A DNA stretch of 64,000 nt, taken from contig OZ005689.1 of assembly GCA_963930775.1 (NCBI GenBank), forward strand, positions 15,624,923-15,688,922, given 5' to 3'. Of the stretch, positions 12,627 through 22,233 are shown one piece after another; positions within the stretch are counted from its first letter, which is position 1, and the number at the start of each line of letters is the position of its first letter. Origin of the DNA: Cliona cf. orientalis. Lineage: Eukaryota; Porifera; Demospongiae; Clionaida; Clionaidae. A program made the translations under genes and the position numbers. Below the pieces are notes generated by a model that was not told the origin of the DNA, ran no database searches, and saw nothing but the letters and a program-made list of their open reading frames with translations.

Positions 12627-13261
12627 AATACAATCACAATCATTGCATACATCTATTGCATATTAATGTTATTATTGCTATACAAAAATTGTTGCATAAG
12701 AAATCAATTTTTTCAACTGGTAAAGGGTAGTCAATACCGCCTGAGTTCATGGTGTGCTTTAAAAAGTATAGTTTTGAATAGGTAAAGAGCGCTGGTACGA
12801 AGTTTGCTTCATGGCCGATAATAGTGTATTGGAAGTTGCATTGGATGCCGATAATAACGTCTGGCGGACGATAATCGATACCGCCGATTGGTCACTGGTG
12901 CTCCTCGCTTGCGAAAAAAATCACTGTAGTCTTTGTGTTGGTCTATAGGCATCTGGAGCTCGATGAAACAAACACCTGGAAGTTGGAACCATCCTCTAGA
13001 AGCGTTTTAAGGTACCATTTAATTGCGTGGGCGTGAGCGTCAGGATTGGCTAATTCAATTAGCGAATCGTGAAGGGGCGTGGCCGAAGAGGCCATACGAG
13101 TGCTTTTGGTCGCAGGTGGGCGTGTCCAGAATCGGCCAGGGATGATTATGCGCGTGTAATTAGCGACCGGAAATGGCCCCTGAAGAAAACACCGGTAATT
13201 GCCCACATCAAAGCAAGATCAAAGCATTCTTTCTTAACTATTAACCGCAACGACAAAATTA

Positions 13262-14544
13262 CACACTAAGTAGAAAAAAAAAAAAGATTTTAATTATTGG
13301 GACTCTGGGGAGCGGTTGGGACCGTAAGTTTTATATGGGCACGCAGAATGGCTCAAATTACGAACTTTGATTGAGAGACTTTTTTGATTCACACCCTAGA
13401 ATTAAAGTTATGGCTCTTTGAAGTTTGTATAGGAAGCCATTCACTTGCAATGTTTGCCAAAAAAATTTTACGGGCACGCGAAAAAAATTTTACGGCGCGC
13501 GGCGTACGTTGACGACCCTTTACCGAAGATTGTGCATATTGCTGTTTGGGTGCCTGCTTGCATTGCTCTACTACGCATCCAGCTCGACTGTGTGGCCGTG
13601 GTGCTTTTCGGACCATTTTTTTCAGCCACAACAGTAACTCTCCCGTTTTTGCTGAGAGGTAGGTGGGGTAATACAGCTATAGTTTTAATTTAGCTATGTA
13701 TGTGTGGATGTGTGGGAAAGTACATCTAGTTGAGAAACATAACTAAAATTGTTTTGTGCTTTTCCCCTAGCCTTGTGTGTGTGCTGTGGTGATCTTGAGT
13801 ACTAGTACGAAGTGCTTGAACGTGTTGCAGGGGCCACAGGTACTGAACCTCTTCCCCTAGCCTTGTGTGTGTGCTGTGGTGATCTTGAGTACTAGTAGGA
13901 AGTAACGTATTGCAGTGGCCACTGGTACTGAACCTCAACACTGATCATATACTCTGAGTTTCTAGGCTCTATTAGGAGTATAGACGGCCTTGTTTCCGAT
14001 TGTATGGGCATCCAGCTCAACTATGTGGTGGTTTCTGGACAATATTTTTACAGTAATACTCGGGATGACTATAATGATTATACTGTAGTGTGTGAATATT
14101 ATATACATGCATGTTTCTGATTATGTGGCACTTTTATCTGCTGAGTGTGCATGGTAGCTCCTTCGATGATTTCCAACAAGCTCTATCTGCGCCGCAGGCG
14201 CAGTTAGAGCGGGTGGAAATCATCTAAGGTACTTGGTATTGTTACTATGGTATACCAATGCTAAATCGTACAGCCACTGTACACTGATTAAATTATTGTG
14301 GGCTAGGGTAGCTGTTTTGAACATGACTTGACTATGGATGCTCTACTGAAGAATAGTTTTAGTGACATTAGATGTTGTTACCATAGTAATATACACCAAA
14401 TGTACATAAAGTATTGCAGTGTATGTATCTACATGGTAAACGATCAATATAAAATAAGCCTAAGTGCGTATTAATTTGTGCGAACCTATACAATGCAGGT
14501 ACGTAGACTTATGTGCCGCAGTTTTTTTTTTTCTGCTTAGTGTG
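13262..14544. mobile_element. Insertion with CACACTAAGTAG inverted ends
   Basis: CACACTAAGTAG followed by an A run (13262) is mirrored by a T run followed by CTGCTTAGTGTG (14533-14544). The segment is missing from the sister TTAA element at 54473-55487, where only a poly-A tract occurs at this point. It includes an 85-bp tandem duplication (13763-13935) and a second GCTGAGTGTGCATGGTAGCT near 14138. No coding capacity recognised. Confidence 0.6.
13763..13935. repeat. Tandem duplication, two units of about 85 bp
   Basis: Two direct copies begin CTTCCCCTAGCCTTGTGTGT and CTTTTCCCCTAGCCTTGTG and continue through CTGTGGTGATCTTGAGTACT to TACTGAACCTC with a few differences. Confidence 0.85.
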
Positions 14545-15652
14545 CACGGTAGCTTGAAAAAAAAAAAAACTTGAAAAAAAAAAAAAGCTTAATTAGGCCT
14601 AATTAAGCATGTGGGCGTGTTCCTGGCACTGTGTGGAGTGTGTGCATGTGCGTTAATGCAGGTTTTATTGCTTCCGATTGGGCGTGGCTTCACGGGCCAG
14701 TGTTTGGATATCGGCGCCTAAGACTTGACCTCGGCGATAGGTGGGCGTGTCCCGGATGCGGTGGTGACCTCTGAACCCCGCCCACACAGGAAATGAGGTG
14801 AGCTCTTGTGTGGGCGGTGTGGCAGAACGGCCTCTAAGTGTTTGTGTGTGTTTTGGCCTTGAGGAAGCTGTGGGTTTTAATTGGGATTGATTGTGGGCTT
14901 CCGGTGGACATCCGGTGGCCAGTCGGCACTTCATTGAAAATGGTGGTCCTTGAGGCACAGGGTGGTGATGTTTTGGGCGTGGCCTGGCCCCTCCCTTCCG
15001 GCTCGGCTTCCGGTCCATGGAGGATATTAAATGAACACTTCCGGCTCTAGCAGCCACACCCCTGAGACCTGTGCAATTAAAAGGGCGTGGTTACACAACA
15101 TGCACCTCACTAATGACTTTGATGTGGTTTAGGTGTCATATCCCCCACCTCACGCCCACGCAATTAAATGGTACCTTAAACGTGAGTTGTACGTTGTAGG
15201 GCAAACTCGGGCCGATAATCGAGCGCTTATACGCTATAAGGACACTGCGGGAACCAGCTATTGTGGTGTCATAGCTATCATATTAAAATTTTGATAGCCT
15301 AGTAAATTTTGCAGTGTAGCTATTTATTCATAGCTAGCAGGGTTTCATCCAGTGGGGGGATCGAAGCTTCCCCCTCCCCCCCCCCCCCCAAAAGGAAGAG
15401 AGAAAGAAGAAAAAAGGGAAGGGATAGAGAGAGAGAAAGAGAGAGATGTAACTAGTGGGGGACGGGAGCGTGTTTTTTTTTTTGCACTGCGGTGCAAGTG
15501 ATCAGTATTAAATATTAATTTATTATTTAAGAGCGCTAGGTGAAATCATGTAATACCTCAGTGACATCCAAAAACATATCTTAAACGAGCATGTGTTGAA
15601 TAAATATTCCGTACGTACGCGTTACTTTCGCGAATCGCGATCAATGAGGGCG

Positions 15653-15662
15653 GAGTATAAAA
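15653..15662 (+). promoter_or_regulatory. TATA box of the P2X7-C-like gene
   Basis: GAGTATAAAAGGGG stands about 80 bp upstream of the ATG at 15741. It is followed by GTGGTCAGGCC, which recurs in inverted orientation at the other end of the transposon. Confidence 0.65.
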
Positions 15663-15740
15663 GGGGGGTGGTCAGGCCGGAAGTTCTTGACCATGCGCAT
15701 AAATATGGCGGATGAATTTCAAATTCAAAACTAGTCCAGA

Positions 15741-16659
15741 ATGCCCGCGATTCTCTGTCTTTCGAGGCTACACAACACGCAAGCGCAACAGGATCGGACA
15801 CGCTCTGTTAGCTTAGACACGTGTTTACTCCAGCCACATGCACACAAACCAGAAGTCCTTCAACCGTCCTGTCACGCTGCCGCTAGTATGGCCTCATCAG
15901 CTGACAAGAGAGTGATTACAGTAAGATATTCATAGCAGTACTATCATATAACCAAGAACAATAATATAAACATAACACAAAACTACTAAAACTAGGTGAA
16001 AGTAGAATATACACACACTCCTCCTCAAGTTTTTGTATCGCGTGTGAACCGTATGGTCCATGAAAGCCAGCTGCCTGCTTTGACGGTTCAACTGAGATGG
16101 GTACGTCTCGAGGAGGATGAGCCACCATCCACTGACAATGAGACCCAGCAGCAGGGTAGCACAGGTAGCTACATGTACAAACTCAGTAAAAATATACTCA
16201 AATATATGACACTTTAGGTGTTACCTTTCCGAGTCACCCCGAAGGCTATCGGCAGTCAAGCAGTTGTCCGATTCTTCGTGGCAGGAATAATTGCCCCAAC
16301 TGTTTGTGTTCCCCTTGCGTCATTGCGTTGCCCCCTGACTTCCTGCGCGGCGCCTGCGGTCCCCATCCGGCGAATGATGAGAAGCGGTACAGATTGTACA
16401 AAGCGTTTTGGAAGTTGCTCAACACTCTCGGCGTCTTCCAGGATGAGGAGTACCTCCTGAGAAAGGAGCGGAGAACTCTAAGGGCAGACAAGAGGGAAAT
16501 AATTCCGAAATGTGTCATTACAGTAAGCAAGGATTGCACTGTATCAAATAGGTAATATAATGTTTCTGTCTATAGGAAATCAGAAGAAGATATCCTAGCC
16601 ATGATGGCGAATATAAAGATTATATGTCTACTTTCGAAGCTGAAAGTGCACTTGATTAA
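15741..16659 (+). CDS. Transposon accessory protein with P2X7-C-terminal-like Cys domain
   Basis: Four exons (15741-15920, 15996-16164, 16218-16522, 16576-16659) join in one open frame from MPAILCLSRLHN to a stop at 16657-16659, about 245 codons. The third and fourth exons hold a Cys-rich module: CPNCLCSPCV, then GACGPHP, a basic-aromatic helix (YRLYKAFWKLLNTLG), IPKCVITEIRRRYP and a YKDYM ending. This spacing resembles the cytosolic 'ballast' domain of P2X7 receptors, which also occurs in stand-alone invertebrate proteins and beside transposases of this type (recalled, not searched). All Cys/His positions look preserved and I see no break, so the gene may be intact. Role unknown; Zn-dependent DNA or protein binding is a guess. 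Confidence 0.75.
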
Positions 16660-16689
16660 ATTTAAGCAAGAGATATAATTATGGTAGTC

Positions 16690-16860
16690 ACCGGGGAAAC
16701 TGCTGGGGGAGACACACAATAAGAATATCATAACACTGTAATGGGGGGGACACACAATACGAATATCATAGCACGGGGGGGGGGGGGGGGGGGGCAAAAT
16801 ACGAATATCATAATAATATAGCACAGGGGGGCGGGGAATACGAATATCATAGCACTATCC
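16690..16860. repeat. Degenerate tandem repeats with G runs
   Basis: Three to four copies of a unit containing ATACGAATATCATAGCAC separated by G runs (up to about 18 G near 16777-16794). They lie between the two convergent transposon genes and may act as a shared 3' spacer. No coding sense. Confidence 0.75.
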
Positions 16861-17050
16861 TGTGTGGATGAGATCAGCAATACTGTCCTGTGGGCAAGGA
16901 GGTCGGTATGGACTCGGTGAGAAAGTGAGGTCAGTGCACATACATATTACATAAACCTAAACAGCAACAAAAGTATATGCAAGTGGAGCCAGTAACACCA
17001 TATCAGTCAGTGACATAATATTATACATACATGTAGTCTTGTGAAATTGC

Positions 17051-19552
17051 TTAGTCGTCATCCGATTCTGCCTCGGATAAAAGTGTGCCATCGTCAACTT
17101 CTCCATCTAGGTCACCAGTCTCCTCATCTTCAATCTCTCTAAAGATAAAAAACAATTTTCACATAATATATAAAGTATAGGATGATGTACGATACATACC
17201 TGATGTCGGGTTTGTTGTCATCAACATATGCTGTCCACACAAGCTCAACAAACTTGAACGTCTTCTCCACTAGGACCTTCATAGGTGTACGCCTGTCTGG
17301 TCGTCGAAGGTCTTTCACCTTGTGTACACTGGTATGAGTGCGATTCACATTCTCATTCTGCATAATTTACAACGATATAGATATAAAGATACAAACAGCA
17401 TAAATCATGCATCTGACCCAGTCCATCACTGCGAGGTTCATTCTCATATTGAACACCCTGGTGGAAAAGTGAATCCGCTTCGGTAAGTATGTGAGCAGCT
17501 GGTGGTTGAAACTCTCCACCCAGTAAGTGTCGCGACACTGTATACATGTAATATAAGCTAAATATTGCAAGAGGACTGACTGTGAAAACCATACATACCC
17601 GACAGAAGTCATCGGCATAGCGGTACACGTAGGTGTCCTTCAAACCTTTGAGCAGTGCCTGACATGCTTGAGGGTTAGTGAGCTCCAGCCTACTGGGAAT
17701 GTATCCAGGATCATGACATGACGAACTTGGATGGCAGTCAGAGTGGATTCCCTGTAAGTAAATATATATACGTGAACAGCTTCCATATTGTATGACGTAG
17801 GACGAACGACTGCTAATACCATATAATGGTTGGGTATGTTGAGAATGAGCTTGCGGAGAGCATCTGAACATCCACCACAGTTTTTCATGGCCCAGTAGAG
17901 ATGAATTTTAATACTTCTTCCTGAAAAAGTACACTACATTATCCACATAACTACACAGTACATACAAGTGGCATACGTTTATCCGTAAGCTCAGTAAACC
18001 ATGTCACATCACGATCTCTTACTCTGCCCTTGGTGATTTTGGCGAGCTCCTTGGCAACATTCTTGGTTCCTACACACAATGGTGTAGTCGCATCAATTCA
18101 AATATAAAGTATACCATCCATTTCGTACCATGCCATGTGTCAAAGGAGTTGAGGAGCTTGAGATCTTGCTTCACATAGCGTCCAACAGCAAGCTGCATAT
18201 CATGTGCAATCTCAACGATTTTCAAACCTGGATGGACATACACAAATTTTATACACATACACACAACACATTATAGTATACATCACATTGTATATAACCT
18301 ACCTCGAGCAATGACTTGGGGCACAACTACCTTAGTGCATTCAAGTTCACGAGTTTGGGCCACATGATGTTCACTTCGCGAAATGGTAGAAATGCCAACA
18401 ATCTTCATGGTACTGTATGTACATAGGGTACAATAGAAACAATTAGTATTGTCAATGAAAAGCATTGTCACCTTCCAGAAAGGCAAGGCACAGTGGTGTG
18501 GTAGGCATTAGCAGTTGAGTCATGTCTGGCGTCAGTGATGACCCACTGTGAACATAGAACATCACTCATTTGTATACATGTACATGTACGTTTATACAAA
18601 CCTCTCCCTTTGTTACATAGTCTGGGAGGGTCTCCACCTCTTCCACTGCTTTCTTCATGAATTGCTCGGCCAAACGATCCACTATGCCAATGTACCCACG
18701 GCGATTGTATACTGAAATGTTATTGAATTCTTGAAATAAACCAGTGTATATGCATGACAATTACCTTGTCTGATGTAGCCATGTCCAACACTGCCCATGC
18801 CTGAAAACTTGGAAAAGTTGATGTACTGAGTAGGCAACACACCAGCGCAAGTGAAACCATGAACCAACCTACAACAACACAAACGGTAATATAACCACTC
18901 TACTCGACACTAAAATTTACTTCTGATTAGCTAAGTAGAGCCCACTGAGTACTCTTGAACTTGACCATGTCCTCCTTTGCCGATGGCAACGGCGGCAAGA
19001 GAACAGCACACGCAACACATGACCTTTCTATGGGACAAGAAGATCATGACAAACAGCTTGCTATACTTGACGCTACAATATTGTAACCTGTTTGATAGAC
19101 TCCACAGCCCATGGCTTTATTGTCAGCCCACAGGGACATGGGGAGCAGAGTCCTTCAACCAGGTCAGAAAAACAGCACTCTTCGGTCACAAACAATGCTT
19201 GGTCTTCCTGGTGCTCATCACTTACATACACTCCTATGTGATGCATACACACTTGAACATAGCTATCATATATAGTCTGCACATACTCAGCCTTACCACT
19301 GTTTCGTAGAAAGCTCCTTGTTTCCACGCGCTCATTACCCGGGGAATTGTCCTGTGGTCTCGCATTCCGTTCTACCGCATCCAACAAGGCGCATAACACA
19401 CCGTGATTGTCTAGAGTGGGGGCTCCTACGGGTTGTAGGAGCTTGCAAACGGCCTCAAATCGACGCTCAAAGGCTTCCTTCTCCCGGTAAGTCGAGAAAG
19501 TCGCTTGTAGAGTGAAGCGATGACGCTTTCGGGAGGAATTAGAACTCGACAT
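17051..19552 (-). CDS. D-D(2)H-E transposase, multi-exon
   Basis: The start is MSSSNSSRKRHRF (ATG at 19550-19552). Short exons with GT-AG introns run down to a stop at 17051-17053. Landmarks in order: SPCPCGL Cys cluster; YLANQK / PTQYINFSKFSGMG; WVITDARHDSTANAYH (first Asp); IVGISTISRSEHHV; IAHDMQLAVGRYV (second Asp); NSFDTWHGTKNVAKEL (the D(2)H motif); HLYWAMKNCGG; DTYWVESFNH (Glu); acidic C-end EDEETGDLDGEVDDG. These are the landmarks of a DDE/D superfamily transposase with a D(2)H signature. It may be intact; not every splice site was fixed. Its TATA box lies in the right TIR. Confidence 0.75.
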
Positions 19553-19754
19553 AATATCACAGATCAGCTTCGAAACAAATAATATGCGAACACGTGCAAA
19601 AAGTTCTATTTGGAGCGCTCTTGCTTTTATTCGCGTTTTTGACAGTTGTTAGTGTGTGTCTATGGGTGTAAAAGTGCGAGAACGGTCACTTGGCAGAAGG
19701 CAGCCATTTTGTAAGTTCAAAATTTTAGCGAATGACATTTTTGGCCTGACCACG

Positions 19755-19766
19755 CCCCTTTTATAC
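19755..19766 (-). promoter_or_regulatory. TATA box of the transposase gene
   Basis: On the minus strand GCCGTATAAAAGGGGCG stands about 205 bp before the transposase ATG. It mirrors the TATA box at 15653-15662 together with the adjoining GTGGTCAGGCC, so both promoters belong to the inverted repeats. Confidence 0.65.
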
Positions 19767-20138
19767 GGCGCATGCTCGTTTAATGGTTAATGGGGAAGGA
19801 GGGGGGGACACAATGCGTGAAACTGCCACGCCCACTTCTCTCCCCAAATTTTATTCTGGATGAAATCCTGGCTAGGTGCTGTTTGATAGGTCTTGAAAAT
19901 TCAAGAGATCATTGACCTTTGCACATCGAACTTAAAAAATTTCCAGGGAGGGATGCTCAGGGGCTCAGGCTTTAGAGGCAAAGGCCAATGGCAACTTATT
20001 TAGGGGAGTCTGCAGGGATGCGAACAAAATACCAATTATCTGGGGGAGTCATTTCCTCCTGGAGGGAGTCATTTCATCCTTAGGTTAGAATGACTGGGGA
20101 GTCACTCTAGCCTGGGAGTCATTCTAGCCTGTGACAGT

Positions 20139-22233
20139 GGTATGCTACGATTGTCAGCTAGATGATTTGATTTTGTACCTATAATGAGGAATTTGGTATA
20201 TTGACCATTGATCCCACGTTTTCACTTGGTGATTTTGATGTCACAGTCATTACCTACCGGCACTTGCTACTGCACTCAAAACGAACTGGCAAACCTCCAG
20301 TATTTGTAGGCCGACCGGTTCTCATTGATTATCGCAAAACCTTTGCTACTTACCTCCACTTTTTGACGACGATCATCAGTTTACGTCGAGAGCTAGCCAA
20401 TATACAATGTTTTGGCACTGATGGAGAGATTGCGTTAATTGATGCTTGCAAACAAGCTTTTACACTAGGCGTAAGCTTGATATGTTCCATCCACGTACGA
20501 CGAAACATCAGTGCAAAGATGCATGAACTGAGGATAAGTGAAGGTACAAAGAAGATGATTTTGGATGATCATATCTTTGGGCATTCTGTGGGATCTCATC
20601 ATACAGAGTGTCTTGTTGATGCTGTCAATGAAAGCATGTTCAACAGTCTTTTCGAGGTGATGTCAAGTAAATGGAATATGCTGGACTTATCTGAAGAAGG
20701 TCCTATGCATACCTTCACACGCTGGTTCAAGCGTTACAAATGTGCTACAATAGTAAATAGGTTATTGCGGCCTGTTCGAGAGCAAGCAGGGCTAGGGTGC
20801 CCCCCAGAACTCTTCACTACCAATGCCAGCGAAAGTGTTAATGCACTATTGAAAAACAAAGTTGATTATAAGCATAATGAACTTCCTGATTTTTTGAAAA
20901 AGCTCAAGGAAGTCATCGATGAGCAAGATGAGGAAGTATCAAGGGCTGTAATTGGAAAAGGCAAATATGAGATTCAGCCTGGATTCAAGCAATTAGAAAA
21001 AAGTGAAGCAGAGTGGTTTTCAATGCGGGAAGAGGCCAGGAAGCAACACCTTCGTAAAGTAGCACTGACTCAAGTATGGGATATAAACATGGATGAAATT
21101 GAAGCATTAGCTAGCCAACAAGAGCCAGCAATATCAGCTCCTGCAGGGTCCCAGTCAAGTGTCAACAACTGCTGGAAAAGGTGCTTGTCGCCGATTATTT
21201 GACTGTGACAGTAAATCTGAGCTCTCAATCAGAGTTGACTCGTTTGCTGATCTTGTGACTCTCCCACGCTCTGTTCTAGATGGAATTTGGGAGAAAGCAT
21301 TTGAATTAGCCACAGATCCCAATGCCATAGCATCTGCACCAGGTTATGACAAAGGTCATGCAGTGAAAAGCTCCTCCAGCAAGCGACCACACCTTGTAAT
21401 GTCAAAAATAAAGGGCAGTATATTGCTGTGACAGTGATTGTGGAAACTACAAATCTCTTAGTATTTGCTCTCATAGTGTTGCAGCTGCCGAGATTGACGG
21501 CGAGCTGAAAGCATTTATTGACTGGTTTGTGAAGGCCAAAAAGCGTCCAAATATAACAAATTTAGTGTTGACTGGGATGCCGAGTTGAAGAGGACGTAAG
21601 GGTGGGGCTCCACCAAGAAAGAAGAAGAAATCTGTAACAGCAATATCCCGAACTCCAGCCTCCTCACTTTAATTTGACCAGCACGAGCACGAGTATCATT
21701 GCCAGTTCTAGCACCACTGCCAGTACTGTTGCCATTGCTTTCCCTTGTACAACTACTAACACCAGTATTAGTAATACTGGGATGGCTGCCTCTGTATGCG
21801 TAGGAGCATCCTCTTCTGAATCATCTTCAATGACTGTAGGTGTTCCACAACAAGATTGTATTCCCACATATCCACCCCCGCTTGTGCATTATTCTCCATC
21901 CTCCACTGAGTCGGACAGTCTTTTTGAATTGTGCTTTGTGACAGGAAACATAAAAGTGTGTCGAGGATGCCGACAGAGATATGAAAACCCCCTAACTCCA
22001 CCGATGGATCTATGCATCCGACACAAGGAGTGGCAGGAGTTTGTACCCACAGGAAGTGCATCCACGCAAGTGAGATTTGGAAACATTAATTTTACTACCA
22101 TGTCAATATTCCATGCATTCTTACAAGGTGTCCATACTTCACTCCTGATATGCTAGTAATTCCTCCTGGTATTGCAATGCAATTGCTCCCTACTCACACA
22201 GAACTTATTACACAACGCATGCATCGCTACTAA
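20139..22233 (+). pseudogene. MULE-like transposase, catalytic and C-terminal part
   Basis: This continues the gene begun at 6282 after the nested insertions. Motifs: DDLI then (shifted) YNEEFGILTIDPTF with the first Asp, CFGTDGE with the second Asp, CSIHVRRN (the C(2)H motif typical of MULE transposases) and TNASESVNALLK with the likely Glu. Downstream frames are broken near 21200, 21430 and 21590. The C-terminal Zn-binding stretch (VCRGCRQRYE...MDLCIRHKEW) and the final PYFTPDMLVIPPG to MHRY-stop (22231-22233) are still recognisable, with a further shift near 22130. Inactive. Confidence 0.8.

Larger units (their letters stand above)
13011..15175 (+). mobile_element. TTAA-flanked DNA element, GGTACC termini, copy 1
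   Basis: Starts GGTACCATTTAATTGCGTGG and ends with the inverse CCACGCAATTAAATGGTACC. TTAA sits directly outside on both sides (13007-13010 and 15176-15179), as in piggyBac or Kolobok insertions. Copy 2 lies at 54473-55487. Relative to copy 2 this one has gained about 1.3 kb at its poly-A tract (13262-14544) and lacks about 120 bp in its right half. No transposase is encoded, so it is non-autonomous. It lies in the 3' part of the pogo element. Confidence 0.85.
9331..15234 (+). mobile_element. pogo/Tigger-type DNA transposon
   Basis: Ends are GCGTAAACATTCGATTATCG (left) and the inverse GCCGATAATCGAGCGCTTAT plus ACGC (right), flanked by TA on both sides (9329-9330 and 15235-15236), as expected for Tc1/mariner/pogo elements. 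It sits inside the MULE-like coding exon. Subterminal CCGATAAT/CGATAATCG motifs recur at 12815-12890. It carries one plus-strand transposase gene (9630-12626) and is itself interrupted by the TTAA element 13011-15175; without that insertion it is about 3.7 kb. Confidence 0.9.
15338..19870. mobile_element. Two-gene DNA transposon, D-D(2)H-E transposase, 5-bp TSD
   Basis: Termini CAGGGTTTCATCCAG and CTGGATGAAATCCTG are inverted, with GCTAG on both flanks (15333-15337 and 19871-19875). Inner TIR homology continues in patches (TTAAACGAGCATG, TATAAAAGGGG, GTGGTCAGGCC) to about 15690 on the left and 19730 on the right. Inside lie a plus-strand four-exon gene (15741-16659) and a convergent minus-strand transposase gene (17051-19552). 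The transposase resembles the animal family with a 'DGRCDSPGH'-type first-Asp motif, which I associate with Kolobok. Kolobok elements use TTAA, whereas here the TSD is GCTAG, so the superfamily is left open. Confidence 0.8.

Noticed and set aside
14665-15057. Open frame repeated at 55085-55369 on the minus strand
   Set aside because: Recurs only because both TTAA elements share the sequence; composition is that of GC-rich repeat, with no family resemblance.
15285-15337. TTAA near 15284 and 19934 as possible Kolobok-type flanks of the two-gene transposon
   Set aside because: Sequences next to these TTAA words are not inverted repeats of each other, whereas CAGGGTTTCATCCAG ends with GCTAG flanks are.
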